64,000 nucleotides of DNA from Pseudomonadota bacterium (GTDB taxonomy: Bacteria > Myxococcota > Myxococcia > Myxococcales > Myxococcaceae), in the NCBI GenBank assembly GCA_023426545.1, contig JAFAAN010000175.1:1-64000 (forward strand), read 5' to 3'. Below, one piece after another: positions 25,284 through 34,512 of the stretch. Under the pieces are notes generated by a model, which was given only the letters and a program-made list of their open reading frames with translations, did not search any database and had not been told where the DNA came from. The translations under genes and the position numbers were made by a program. How positions within the stretch are numbered: the stretch's first letter is position 1; every line of letters begins with the position of its first letter.

Positions 25284-27815
25284 ATGGTCGATAGCACGGA
25301 CCTCGCGCAGGTCCTCCACGAGGCGAATGACATCGCACAAAGCGTGGTCCAGAGGGTGACCTCGGCCCACGTGCTCCTGGCGCTGTTCACGGTGGAGAAC
25401 CGTGCGCAGGTCCTGCTCAAGGAGCGTGGCGTGGACGAGGACGCCATCCTCCAGCTCCTGACGTCCGCCCCCGCCGAGCCGGATGGGCTGCTGCGGGAGG
25501 TGCGCGAGAAGAGCCGGGAGATCGCCACCAGCGTGGGCTCCCCGGAGGCGGACTGCCTCCACCTGCTCATCGCCGTGGCGCGGGTGCGCTGCGCCGCGCA
25601 GGACCTGCTGCTCCAGGCCGGCCTGGACCTGGGCGGGCTGATGCGCACGGCCCTGTCCTACTTCACCAGTGGCCACATGCCGCGCCGCCTCCAACTGGGC
25701 CGCACGCAGACCGGCGGCCCACGTCCCTCGAGTCGCCCCCTGGGGGCGCCCCCCTCTCCCCTGCCCGCCTCGGCCGTTACGCTGAGCCTGCCGCGCTCGC
25801 GCCCGGTTGCGCCGCCGCCCCCGCCCTCCTTCAGCCTCCCTTCCCTTCCGCCGCGCTACAGCACGCCCGCGCTGTCTCCGCGCGACCTCATCGACGTGGA
25901 CGAGGAGCCCGAAGCCCCGCCTCCGCCGGCCGCCGCGCCCGTGGCGCGCGCCCGCACCCCCTCGGCCGCGCCTCCGGCACCCGCAGCCCCCGCCCCCGCA
26001 GCTCGGACGACGGCGCCCGCGTCGGCCTCGCCGGCGCTGGACACCAAGGCCTTCCCGCTGCTCACCTCGCTGGGCCGCAACCTGAGCCAGGCCGCGCACG
26101 AGGGTCGCCTGGACCCCGTGGTGGGTCGTGCGCGCGAGGTCGAGGAGGTCATCGACATCCTCGGCAAGCGCCGCACCAACAACCCCTGCCTGCTGGGTGA
26201 GCCCGGCGTGGGCAAGACGGCGGTGGTGGAGGGCGTGGCCCAGCGGCTGCTGGAGCTGCACGGCACGCTGGCGGAGAAGGTGCTGGTGGAGCTGGACATG
26301 GCCTCGCTGGTGGCCGGCACCCAACTTCGCGGCTCGTTCTCCGAGAAGCTCAACGCGCTCAAGGACGAGGTCCGGCGCGCCGAGGGCCGCGTGGTCGTCT
26401 TCATCGACGAAATCCACACCCTGGTGGGCGCGGGCTCCACGGGCGACGGCCCCCAGGACGCGGCCAACGAGCTGAAGACGGCCATGGCGCGGGGCGAGTT
26501 CCCGTGCATCGGCGCCACCACGCACGACGAGTACCGCAAGTTCATCAGCACCGACCCGGCGCTGGAGCGCCGCTTCACCGCGGTGGTGGTCAACGAGCCG
26601 TCCGTGCCGGACACGGTGGAGATCCTCCGCGGCGTCATCGGCCGCTACGAGGAGCACCACGGCCTGCGCTACACCCCCGAGGCGCTGGAGGCGGCGGCGT
26701 CCCTGGCGAGCCGCTACGTCACGGACCGCTTCATGCCGGACAAGGCCATCTCCGTGGTGGACCTGGCGGGCAGCCGCTGCCACCGCGAGGGCCGCGACGT
26801 GGTCGAGCCGTCCGACGTGGCGCGCGTGGTGGCCAAACTCGCGGGCGTCCCCGAGGAGCGGCTGCTGACGAACGACTCCTCGCGCCTGCTGCGGCTGGAG
26901 CAGGACCTGGCGGAGCGCGTCATCGGGCACAGCGAGGCGGTGGCGCGCATCGCCCGGGTCATCCGCCGCAACTACGCGGGCTTCGCGTCCCGGCGCCCCA
27001 TGGGCAGCTTCCTCTTCCTGGGCCCCACGGGCGTGGGCAAGACGGAGATGGCGCGCGCGCTGGCGGAGGTGCTGTTCGGCAACCGGGACGCGCTGGTGCG
27101 CATGGACATGAGCGAGATGTCCGAGCAGCACGGCGTCTCGCGCCTCATCGGCTCGCCTGCGGGCTACGTGGGCTTCGGCGAGGGAGGCCAGCTCACCGAG
27201 CCGGTCCGCCGCCGCCCCTCGTCGGTGGTGGTCCTGGACGAAATCGAGAAGGCGCACCGCGAGGTGCAGATGCTCCTCCTCCAGGTGTTGGAGGAGGGAC
27301 GCCTGACGGACGGCAAGGGCCGCCACATCGACTTCTCCAACACCGTCATCGTCATGACGACGAACCTGGGCGCGGAGGCCTTCTCGCGCACGGGCCGCCC
27401 GGTGGGCTTCGGCGCGGACGCCGCGGGCCCCGGGGACGCCATGGACGCGGCCTCGGCCGTGGCGCGCAAGGCGCTGCCGCCGGAGCTGTGGAACCGCATC
27501 GATGAGCGGCTCCCCTTCCGCCCCCTCGCGGAGGTGGAAGTGGCGCGCATCGCCACGCTGCTGCTGGCGGAGAGCAGCAAGCGGCTCGCCACCGAGCGCG
27601 GCATCGAGTACGTGGCGGGCGACGACGTGGTGGGCCACCTGCTGAAGTCCGGCGGCTTCGACCCCCAGCTGGGCGCGCGGCCCATGCGGCAGATGGTGCA
27701 GCGGCTGGTGGAAGGCCCCCTGGCCGAGCGCATCCTGTCGGGCGAGTTCGGCACCGGTGACCGCGTCCGCATCGCCGTCAGCTCCGGCCAGCTCCAGTTC
27801 CGGCGAGAGCGATGA
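25284..27815 (+). CDS. ClpA/ClpC-like AAA+ unfoldase, 843 aa
   Basis: Feeds proteins to ClpP or remodels them. A Clp-N region (1-135) is followed by a Pro/Ala/Ser-rich linker (about 140-252), far longer than usual. D1 has Walker A GEPGVGKTA (305-313) and Walker B VVFIDEIHTL. D2 has GPTGVGKTE and VVVLDEIEKAHREVQ. After the D2 Walker B, in the position where ClpA has IGL and ClpC has LGF, RPVGFGAD could be the ClpP-binding loop. ATG 25284 has GGAG upstream. Upstream DNA carries a repeated motif. Heat-shock control was not seen. Confidence 0.9.
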   Translation: MVDSTDLAQVLHEANDIAQSVVQRVTSAHVLLALFTVENRAQVLLKERGVDEDAILQLLTSAPAEPDGLLREVREKSREIATSVGSPEADCLHLLIAVARVRCAAQDLLLQAGLDLGGLMRTALSYFTSGHMPRRLQLGRTQTGGPRPSSRPLGAPPSPLPASAVTLSLPRSRPVAPPPPPSFSLPSLPPRYSTPALSPRDLIDVDEEPEAPPPPAAAPVARARTPSAAPPAPAAPAPAARTTAPASASPALDTKAFPLLTSLGRNLSQAAHEGRLDPVVGRAREVEEVIDILGKRRTNNPCLLGEPGVGKTAVVEGVAQRLLELHGTLAEKVLVELDMASLVAGTQLRGSFSEKLNALKDEVRRAEGRVVVFIDEIHTLVGAGSTGDGPQDAANELKTAMARGEFPCIGATTHDEYRKFISTDPALERRFTAVVVNEPSVPDTVEILRGVIGRYEEHHGLRYTPEALEAAASLASRYVTDRFMPDKAISVVDLAGSRCHREGRDVVEPSDVARVVAKLAGVPEERLLTNDSSRLLRLEQDLAERVIGHSEAVARIARVIRRNYAGFASRRPMGSFLFLGPTGVGKTEMARALAEVLFGNRDALVRMDMSEMSEQHGVSRLIGSPAGYVGFGEGGQLTEPVRRRPSSVVVLDEIEKAHREVQMLLLQVLEEGRLTDGKGRHIDFSNTVIVMTTNLGAEAFSRTGRPVGFGADAAGPGDAMDAASAVARKALPPELWNRIDERLPFRPLAEVEVARIATLLLAESSKRLATERGIEYVAGDDVVGHLLKSGGFDPQLGARPMRQMVQRLVEGPLAERILSGEFGTGDRVRIAVSSGQLQFRRER

Positions 27816-28678
27816 GCCCCGCGCCTCGCCGCCGCGCCCCACCGCCCTCGCGACGCCCGCCCGTGGTGATCGTCGGGATGGGCCGGCTCGGCGGCGCGCT
27901 CGCGCTCGCCTTGCAGGCGAAGCGCTGGCCCGTGCGCATCCACTCGCGCACGGAGGAGGGGCGGCACCGCGCCCAGGCCCTCGGGCTGAAGCCCGCCACC
28001 CCCGCGGACCTGAAGCGGGCCCGCGCCGTGCTGCTGTGCGTGCCCGACGCGTCGGTGCCCGCGGTCGCCCAGACGCTGGCCCACGTCCTCCCTCGCACGA
28101 CCGCGCTCGTGCATACGGCGGGGGCCCTCTCGCTCGACGCACTGGGGCCGGCCCGGGGAGGCCGGAGCCGGGGCTCCTTCCACCCGCTCTGCGCCGTCTC
28201 ATCGCCGCATGACCCGCTCGCCGGAAGCACCGTGGCGGTGAGCACCCGCTCCCCCGCGCTGCGCGACGTGCTGCGCCGCATGGCGGTGGACGCGGAGATG
28301 CGCGTCATCGAGGTGCCGGAAGCACACCGCGCGGCGTACCACGCGGGCGCGGTGCTCAGCGCGGGCGGGCTGGTGTCCCTGGCGGACGCCGCCGTGGCGG
28401 CCCTGGGCGCGGCGGGCATCCCACCGGAAGATGCGCTGGCGGCGCTGCTGCCACTGATGCAATCGGCGCTTCGAGGATTGGAGCGCAGGGGCCTCGCGGG
28501 GGGCCTGACCGGGCCCATCGTCCGCGGAGACGCCGGCGTGGTGGCGGCGCACCTGGAGGCGCTCCCCGAGGACGTCGCCCCCCTCTACCGGATGCTGTCG
28601 CGGCGCGCGCTGCGGCTGGCCGGAGACCGGCTGGAGCCCGCGGCGCGCACCGCGCTGGAGCGACTGCTCAAGCCGTGA
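27812..28678 (+). CDS. Rossmann-fold DUF2520 protein
   Basis: 288 residues: dinucleotide loop VIVGMGRLGGALALAL (18-33), the strand-turn LLCVPDASVP, GSFHPLCAV, AAYHAGAVLSAGGLV and TGPIVRGDAG. This matches DUF2520/Rossmann-like proteins related to ProC and F420-dependent oxidoreductases; a substrate is not known. ATG overlaps the Clp stop by 4 bases, so the two are coupled. The 3' end overlaps the convergent gene by 11 bases. Confidence 0.85.
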   Translation: MSPAPRRRAPPPSRRPPVVIVGMGRLGGALALALQAKRWPVRIHSRTEEGRHRAQALGLKPATPADLKRARAVLLCVPDASVPAVAQTLAHVLPRTTALVHTAGALSLDALGPARGGRSRGSFHPLCAVSSPHDPLAGSTVAVSTRSPALRDVLRRMAVDAEMRVIEVPEAHRAAYHAGAVLSAGGLVSLADAAVAALGAAGIPPEDALAALLPLMQSALRGLERRGLAGGLTGPIVRGDAGVVAAHLEALPEDVAPLYRMLSRRALRLAGDRLEPAARTALERLLKP

Positions 28679-29993
28679 GGATGATGGAGCCCTGAAGGGC
28701 CTTGCGCACGACGGCCAGGGCCTGCTCGGAAGCGGCCTCGGCCTCGGTGAGCCGGCGCAGCGACAGCACCCCACCCTGGACCTGCGTCACGGAGCGCTTC
28801 AGGTCGGAGAGCAGCGTCAGGGCGGCGTTGAGCATCTCCTTGCCCTGCGGCGACTCCGTGGCGGGCTTGCCCGCCGCCTTCGACACGTACGCGGTGAAGC
28901 GCTGGAGCGTGTCCGCCGTCTTCGCGGGATCGAACTGCTCCAGCAACGACTGGATGCGCTCGGCGTTGACGCGGATGAGGCGCAGCGCACCCACCCGGCC
29001 GAAGCCCTGGTGGACCAGGCCGATGTCGCTCATCTCGAAGGCGCCCAGCAGCCCCTCGTCCGGGGCCTTGTGCTGGTGCGGCACCACGTCCACGAAGAGC
29101 GGCAGCGGGTCCGCGCCCTGGCGGAACATCTCCAGCTCCTCGTCATCCAGCGGCGGGAAGTTGGCCGGGTTGCCGATGAAGAGCAGCGGCAGCACGATGT
29201 CGTGCCAGAAGTCCTCGGGCGCCGAGCCCGTGCCCGCGACCGTGCCGAACAGGTGCGCCATCAGCTCCGCCAGCCGCGGCGCGCGGTCCGCCTGGTCGAT
29301 GAGCGTCTTGGTCGTATCCAGGCGCTGGAGGGACTGGACGATCTGCCCCTCGAACTGCTGGCGCGCCTCGGGCGGCAGCGGCGGCTGGGTCCGTCCCAGC
29401 GCGTTGCGCACGTCGCGCGCGAGCCCGTCCGGCTTCGTCTCCAGGGCCGTGCCGGTCTTCGCCGGGTCCAGGACGACGAACTGGAGGAACCCGGGGTCGA
29501 ACAGGCGCTGGTAGTCCACCGGCGTCAGCTTCGGCGCCTGGCCGCCAAGGGCCTGGGCGGGGTTGGCACCGAAGCGGGCCTGCCCCAGCGAGCGGCGGAT
29601 GTCCGAGGCGAGGTCCTCGAGGCGGGCCAGCTTGCCCTGCCCCATCGCGTCCATCACCGCGCCGAACGGCGACAGCATGATGATGGCCTCGGGGAAGCCC
29701 AGCGTCGCGCCCTCGGGAGAGTCCCGGTTGGGGAACCAGAACGCCTGGTGCTCCTGGATGAGGCGCAGCGCGAACGCGCCGGCCAGCCCGAGCGCCAGCG
29801 TCTGGTGCTCCGGCTTGTTCACCTCGAACGCGCCCCCCGTCAGCTTGGTGACGGATGTCTCGATCTCCGCCCACGGCGCCTTGAGCAAGTCAACCGCCTT
29901 GCCCTCGGCCTGCTCGATGGCGGCGGCGACCTGCATCTGTGCGTTGTGGACGTGCTGCGGAACGGGATGCGCCTGGGTGGCGGGTTCAGACAT
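28668..29993 (-). CDS. Uncharacterised cytoplasmic protein, 441 aa
   Basis: No signal peptide or membrane segment. The sequence is helix-rich and acidic-neutral, with IIMLSPFGAVMDAMGQGKLARLEDLA, ALALRLIQEHQAFWFPN and a long Leu/Val/Asp-rich end (LSLRRLTEAEAASEQALAVVRKAL). I do not recognise a family. ATG 29993 was chosen: upstream frame to 30152 is composition-biased and lacks a ribosome site. It is divergent from the large barrel protein. Confidence 0.65.
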   Translation of the reverse strand: MSEPATQAHPVPQHVHNAQMQVAAAIEQAEGKAVDLLKAPWAEIETSVTKLTGGAFEVNKPEHQTLALGLAGAFALRLIQEHQAFWFPNRDSPEGATLGFPEAIIMLSPFGAVMDAMGQGKLARLEDLASDIRRSLGQARFGANPAQALGGQAPKLTPVDYQRLFDPGFLQFVVLDPAKTGTALETKPDGLARDVRNALGRTQPPLPPEARQQFEGQIVQSLQRLDTTKTLIDQADRAPRLAELMAHLFGTVAGTGSAPEDFWHDIVLPLLFIGNPANFPPLDDEELEMFRQGADPLPLFVDVVPHQHKAPDEGLLGAFEMSDIGLVHQGFGRVGALRLIRVNAERIQSLLEQFDPAKTADTLQRFTAYVSKAAGKPATESPQGKEMLNAALTLLSDLKRSVTQVQGGVLSLRRLTEAEAASEQALAVVRKALQGSIILTA

Positions 29994-30091
29994 GGCGGAA
30001 TCCAGATTCGAAATTGGGGAGGCGACGGGGTCACCCCTTACCGTGAAAATCGCGGTCGTGGCTATGAATTGTGGCCTGTAGGATGGCCTGC

Positions 30092-33000
30092 ATGCCCGCT
30101 TCCCGCTGGTGGCTGCGCTGGGCTGTCCTCGCCACCTGTCTCTTGATGACAAACGGCGGGTGTGCCTTCGTCACACCCCGTTTCCCCCAGGACATCCAGA
30201 CCTCGTTCGCTCGGGACGAGATGCGCAAGCTCACCACCGAGTCCCTGGAGCTCTACTACCCGGCGCAGCTCCGGGGGGCGGCGCTCCGCATGGCTTCGCG
30301 GCTGGAGGGCTGCGTGGCGCGCCTGCGGGAGCAGACCTGGCGAAAGAAGCGGCGGGACCGGGTGCTCGTCTACCTGACGAGCTCCAACTTCAACAACGCC
30401 TACGTGGTCCCGGACTACGTCAGCACGCCGCAGCAGATGGTGATGCCGGCGCACCTGACGCTGGAGCTGTTCCACCTCTTCAACCTGGGCGAGGTGGACG
30501 TGGGCGACGTGGCCTGCCACGAGGCCGTCCACTACGTGCAGCTCCAGCAAGATGACGGCGTCTGGGGCTTCCTGAACCTCGTCACCGGCGGCCTGTTCCA
30601 GCCCAACTCCTACACCGAGTCGTGGTTCCTGGAGGGGCTGGCCACCTACTACGAGGGCCGGTTCGAGAAGGACGCCGGGCGGCCGCACAGCCCCATCTGG
30701 CGCGGCTGGTTCGACGCGGTGGTGCAGGCCAAGGGGGGCCGGCTGAACCCTGGCTACCTGTCGCCCGAGCAGCGGGCGCTGGACCCGTTCGGCGGCAACT
30801 ACATGACGGGCATGCACTTCGTGGAGTACCTCGCGAAGCAGTACGGTGAGTCCAGGCTGTGGAAGCTGATTGACGAACAAGGCGGCTCACTGGCGCCGCC
30901 CCTGGCGGTGACGCTGCGCTTCAAGCGCGTGTACGGGCGGGACATCGGCTCGCTGTTCGAGGAGTACACGCACGCCCTGCGGCGGGAGCTGAGCGTCCGC
31001 GAGCGCCCTGCCACCCAGCAGCGCTGGGTCGCCGACGCGACCTACTTCTCACGGCTGGCCGCTCACGCGGGCAGCGGCATCACCGCGACGGTGGGCGTGG
31101 GGCGTGAGCGCTACACCCGGCTGGCCGTGCGGGAGGCAGACGGACGGGTGCGCTTCGAACGCCCGCTGGTGGATCTGCTCCCCCTGCGCCGCTGGGTGCT
31201 GGGCTCCGCGACGCTGGTCAGCGGAATGTCCTTCAGCCGCGATGGTGCGTGGCTGTACCTGGTGATGGCCGACCTGAACGTGGAGGGCGGCTACACGGCG
31301 CGGCTGTGGAAGGTCGACGCGCGCACCGGCGACGTCGTGCGCCTGTGGGACGACGTGTCGGGCATGGGCGGCAGCATCACGCCGGACGAGACGGCCTATG
31401 TCTATGTCCACGTCGATGGCGACACGGCGAACGTGGTGCGGCTGGACCTGGAGACGGGAGCCCGAGAGCCGCTCACCTCCTTCGGCGCGAGCACCTCGGT
31501 GGGGCCGCCGGCCGTCGCTCCCGATGGCATGCGGGTGGTGTTCCCCCTGTCCGGCACCTCGGGCTGGGACCTGGTGCTCCGCGAGGCGGATGGCTCCCTC
31601 CGCTGGCTGACGCGGGATGGGCACTTCAACTATTCGCCCCGCTGGCTGGATGACGAGCGCATCGTGTTCCTCCGGGAGCACGAAGGCCGGCTCCAGGCCC
31701 ATGTGCTGACGGTGGCGACGCGCGAGGTGGTCCGCATCACCGATGCGCCGCACCTGGTGATGGACGTCAACCCCGTGAGCCGGGACGAGGTCGTGTTCCT
31801 CAATCGGGACGGGCTCGACTTCACCATCGACCGGGCGCCGCTGGCGCCGATTGCTCCTGAAGTCGCCGCTGCGCCCACCGCCTCGTCTGGCAGCGAGGAG
31901 CCTGCGCCAGCGTCCGTCGCCACGACACCGGCTATGGAGGAGGATGGTGCGGCTGCACCACAGGCGCCGCCACCAGAGGCCGAACGCGGCTTCATCGCCT
32001 TTCCCACGCCGGAGGGCGTGGCCTCCGAGCCCCCGAGCGGGCTCCCCGAGGACGAGACGCCGCCCTCCACGCCAACGCCGGATGACGCCCCCAAGGCGCT
32101 CGCGGGCCTGGATGCCCCGGTCGAGGCGCCGCCCGACCCGGGCGCCGAGCTCGAAATCCTTTCGGACAAGCCCTACTCGCCGCTGGAGCGGTTCTTCATC
32201 CCGGAGTTCCGCCTGCCCTACCTGTTCGCGGCGGCGAACCCCGACAACGCGGACGAGGCCTACGCCCTGGGGGGCCTGGCCCTGGCGGGGCAGGACCGGC
32301 TCGGATTCCACGCGTACTCCCTGCTCCTCTCCTTCGACTCGCGAGAGGACGCGCCGAGCATCTCGCTGGCCTACGGCAACGCGAACCTCGCGCCCTGGTA
32401 CATCCAGGTCTCCGGCGCGCGAATCCGGCAGAACGAGCGCACGGACTTCCAGGCCACGGCGTTCGCCTCGCGGTCGTTCTGGACCACACCGGTGACGCTC
32501 GGCGTGCTCGCGCTGCGCCGCAAGTACGACGCCACGGACCGCTTCCCCGTGCTCGACACGACCCTCATCGGCCCGGAGCTGTCCGCGTCATACTTCGCCG
32601 GCGACGCCACCTCCTACGGCGGCACGCAGCGCGGCCTCGGACTCAATGGAGCGGTGGGCGTCTACCCGGGCGCGTTCCTCCGGGACTCGACGGTGGGCGA
32701 CCTGCGCCTGGAGCTCGAGGCATTCCTCGGGGGCCTGCCCTTCACGGGGCGCGACAACCTCCGGCTCACCGTGGCCGGCCGCTTCCTCCCGGGCGCGCCG
32801 TCCGGCCTGCTCCAGGTCGGCGGTCTGAGCGCGGGACAGGTCTGGTTCAGCAGCCGCGAAAGCCAGCAGACCGCCCCCCTGCCCCTGCAACTCCAGCCCG
32901 GCGTGGCGTTCAGCGAGTACCTGCGCGGCTACGAGGACCTGGAGATTCGCGCGCGCAACGCGCTCATCGGTTCCGCGACCTACCAGTACCGCGTCCCCAT

Positions 33001-33241
33001 CGACTACGGCTGGGCCTCCACCCTCTGGCTGTTCCCGTCGTTCTTCGTGCGGGAGCTTGGCTTCGATGCCTTTGGCGCGCTGGCCCGTACCGACGGCCGC
33101 GCCCACCACGCGGCCGTGGGAGGCTCGGCCTCGCTCCGCCTCACCTTCGGGCAGGCCGTCCCAGTGTCGCTCTATTACCAATACGCGTACCGGTTCGAGC
33201 CGGGGCTGGACCACCTGCACCTCATCGGCCTCGGCCTGTAA
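30092..33241 (+). CDS. HExxH lipoprotein-like protein with propeller and C-terminal beta-barrel, 1049 aa
   Basis: An N-terminal signal ends in a possible non-canonical lipobox (MTNGGC, C24). Residues 40-290 form a gluzincin-like part: HEAVHYVQ (143-147), then E in WFLEGLATYYEG about 34 residues on, the pattern of peptidase MA/M48-like zinc sites. Residues about 300-600 show TolB/WD-type strand repeats (AWLYLVMADLNVEGG, DGMRVVFPLSGTSGWDL). A Pro/Ala/Glu linker (about 590-690) leads to a barrel-like domain (690-1049) with YGNANLAPWYIQVSGARI, TYQYRVPIDYGWA and VSLYYQYAYRF, with alternating aromatic strands. Start options are GTG 30071, ATG 30083 and ATG 30092; TAGGA precedes the last. No close family is recognised. 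Confidence 0.8.
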   Translation: MPASRWWLRWAVLATCLLMTNGGCAFVTPRFPQDIQTSFARDEMRKLTTESLELYYPAQLRGAALRMASRLEGCVARLREQTWRKKRRDRVLVYLTSSNFNNAYVVPDYVSTPQQMVMPAHLTLELFHLFNLGEVDVGDVACHEAVHYVQLQQDDGVWGFLNLVTGGLFQPNSYTESWFLEGLATYYEGRFEKDAGRPHSPIWRGWFDAVVQAKGGRLNPGYLSPEQRALDPFGGNYMTGMHFVEYLAKQYGESRLWKLIDEQGGSLAPPLAVTLRFKRVYGRDIGSLFEEYTHALRRELSVRERPATQQRWVADATYFSRLAAHAGSGITATVGVGRERYTRLAVREADGRVRFERPLVDLLPLRRWVLGSATLVSGMSFSRDGAWLYLVMADLNVEGGYTARLWKVDARTGDVVRLWDDVSGMGGSITPDETAYVYVHVDGDTANVVRLDLETGAREPLTSFGASTSVGPPAVAPDGMRVVFPLSGTSGWDLVLREADGSLRWLTRDGHFNYSPRWLDDERIVFLREHEGRLQAHVLTVATREVVRITDAPHLVMDVNPVSRDEVVFLNRDGLDFTIDRAPLAPIAPEVAAAPTASSGSEEPAPASVATTPAMEEDGAAAPQAPPPEAERGFIAFPTPEGVASEPPSGLPEDETPPSTPTPDDAPKALAGLDAPVEAPPDPGAELEILSDKPYSPLERFFIPEFRLPYLFAAANPDNADEAYALGGLALAGQDRLGFHAYSLLLSFDSREDAPSISLAYGNANLAPWYIQVSGARIRQNERTDFQATAFASRSFWTTPVTLGVLALRRKYDATDRFPVLDTTLIGPELSASYFAGDATSYGGTQRGLGLNGAVGVYPGAFLRDSTVGDLRLELEAFLGGLPFTGRDNLRLTVAGRFLPGAPSGLLQVGGLSAGQVWFSSRESQQTAPLPLQLQPGVAFSEYLRGYEDLEIRARNALIGSATYQYRVPIDYGWASTLWLFPSFFVRELGFDAFGALARTDGRAHHAAVGGSASLRLTFGQAVPVSLYYQYAYRFEPGLDHLHLIGLGL

Positions 33242-33263
33242 CCGCCGCGGCCGGACAGCAGTG

Positions 33264-33836
33264 CTAGGGCGCGCGTGTCAGGCCATACAGGCCATGCTCA
33301 CGCGCGTAGGCAATCGCCCGCGCAGGCACCAGGTCCGAGGGCGCCTCGCCGCGCGCGAGCAGCTCTCGAATCAGCGTCGACGACACCTCCGCCAGCGGCG
33401 GGCCCACTGTGTTGGGTGCCGGGTAGCCCGCGCGGTTCAGCACGATGACCCGCGCCAGCTCCTCAATGCGGTGGAAGTCCTTCCAGTGCGGCAGATCCCG
33501 GAGGATGTCGCTGCCGATGATGAGCGACCAGCGGATGTCCGGGTGACGCGCCACCAGCAGCGACAGCGTGTCCACCGTGCGGCCGGTGAGCCCGGGCTCC
33601 TGCTCGACGCGGCTCGTCTTCAGCCAGCCGGAGGTCTCCTCGCAGAGGGCCTCGCACATGGCGACGCGGTGCTCGAAGGGCTCCATCTGCTTGCCGAACG
33701 GGTGCTGCCACGACGGCATGAGCCACACCTGGTCCACCGCCTGCGTGGCATGGACGTACGTGGCGGCCATGAGGTGGCCCACATGAGGAGGATTGAACGA
33801 GCCTCCGAGAAGCGCGACCTGCACTGCGGGCCTCAC
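33264..33836 (-). CDS. nadD: Nicotinate-nucleotide adenylyltransferase
   Basis: Transfers AMP to nicotinate mononucleotide in NAD synthesis. The 190-residue protein has the nucleotidyl-transferase motif GSFNPPHVGHL (12-22), then ATYV, PSWQHPFGKQ, GSDILRDLPHWKD and VSSTLIRELL, with the usual length. GTG start at 33836. It follows the phosphoesterase-like gene by one base, in a NamZ-phosphoesterase-NadD run. Confidence 0.9.
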   Translation of the reverse strand: MRPAVQVALLGGSFNPPHVGHLMAATYVHATQAVDQVWLMPSWQHPFGKQMEPFEHRVAMCEALCEETSGWLKTSRVEQEPGLTGRTVDTLSLLVARHPDIRWSLIIGSDILRDLPHWKDFHRIEELARVIVLNRAGYPAPNTVGPPLAEVSSTLIRELLARGEAPSDLVPARAIAYAREHGLYGLTRAP

Positions 33837-33837
33837 G

Positions 33838-34509
33838 TCACTTGAGGGACAACTTCGGGGACTTCTTCTCCAGCATCACCCACTGGGGCTCCAGCACCGG
33901 ATGCCCATCCAGCCGGAAGGCGGAGAAGCGCAGGTTCCGGTCCACCTGCTCCAGCAGGGCGCACGTCTGCTCGGCGGCGCCCGTCAGCCGCCCGGGCGTC
34001 AGGAAGTAACGCGGGCCAATCTGCACCACCTTGGGCTCCGGCTCCTTGCCGTGGAGGAACACCAGCGCGTTGAGCAGGTCATCGCGCGACAGGTCGTTCT
34101 TGTCGTGCACCACGCAGCACAGCGTGTCCCCCAACAGGTCCATCGCCTTGTTGTTGATGGAGGGGTCCCGGTACTGGAGTGACTCGCGCTCGGGCACCCG
34201 GACGAAGCGCTCCATGACGAGCCGCCGGTCGTCCGCGGATGCCACGTCCGCCGGCGCCTCCGCGCGCGACGGCGTGCGAGGCAGCGCGTCCTGGCTTTCG
34301 AGCCAGGTCGTCACGTCCGCCAGGAAGTCCGCGTCCGAGTACTCGCGGCCACCGCGGCTCTTCTGCCGCCGCCACAGGAGCCACTCGTCCAGGTCCGTGT
34401 AGCGCGCGCCCGTGAAGACAAAGCGCCGCGCCCCCTTGGAGCGCAGCAACGCATAGGCCGCGTCGAAGGCTTCGAGGTCCCCATGACTGTCGGAGAAGAC
34501 GCCAATCAC
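33838..34509 (-). CDS. Metallophosphoesterase-like protein with missing metal motifs
   Basis: 223 residues starting IGVFSDSHGDLEAFDAAY, the D-x-H motif of the calcineurin-like/YfcE fold (D7, H9). The later motifs are not obvious: where GD and GN(C/H)D should lie, FTGARYTDLDEW and VVHDKNDLSRDDLL appear. The rest has KVVQIGPRYFLTPGRLTG, like the end of YfcE proteins. It may bind one metal, or be inactive. GTG start, 3 bases after the NamZ-like stop. Confidence 0.68.
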   Translation of the reverse strand: MIGVFSDSHGDLEAFDAAYALLRSKGARRFVFTGARYTDLDEWLLWRRQKSRGGREYSDADFLADVTTWLESQDALPRTPSRAEAPADVASADDRRLVMERFVRVPERESLQYRDPSINNKAMDLLGDTLCCVVHDKNDLSRDDLLNALVFLHGKEPEPKVVQIGPRYFLTPGRLTGAAEQTCALLEQVDRNLRFSAFRLDGHPVLEPQWVMLEKKSPKLSLK

Positions 34510-34512
34510 GGC

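Noticed and set aside
25194..28202. 1002-codon minus-strand ORF over the Clp-like gene
   Set aside because: Mirror frame of an AAA+ gene with strong motifs on the plus strand.
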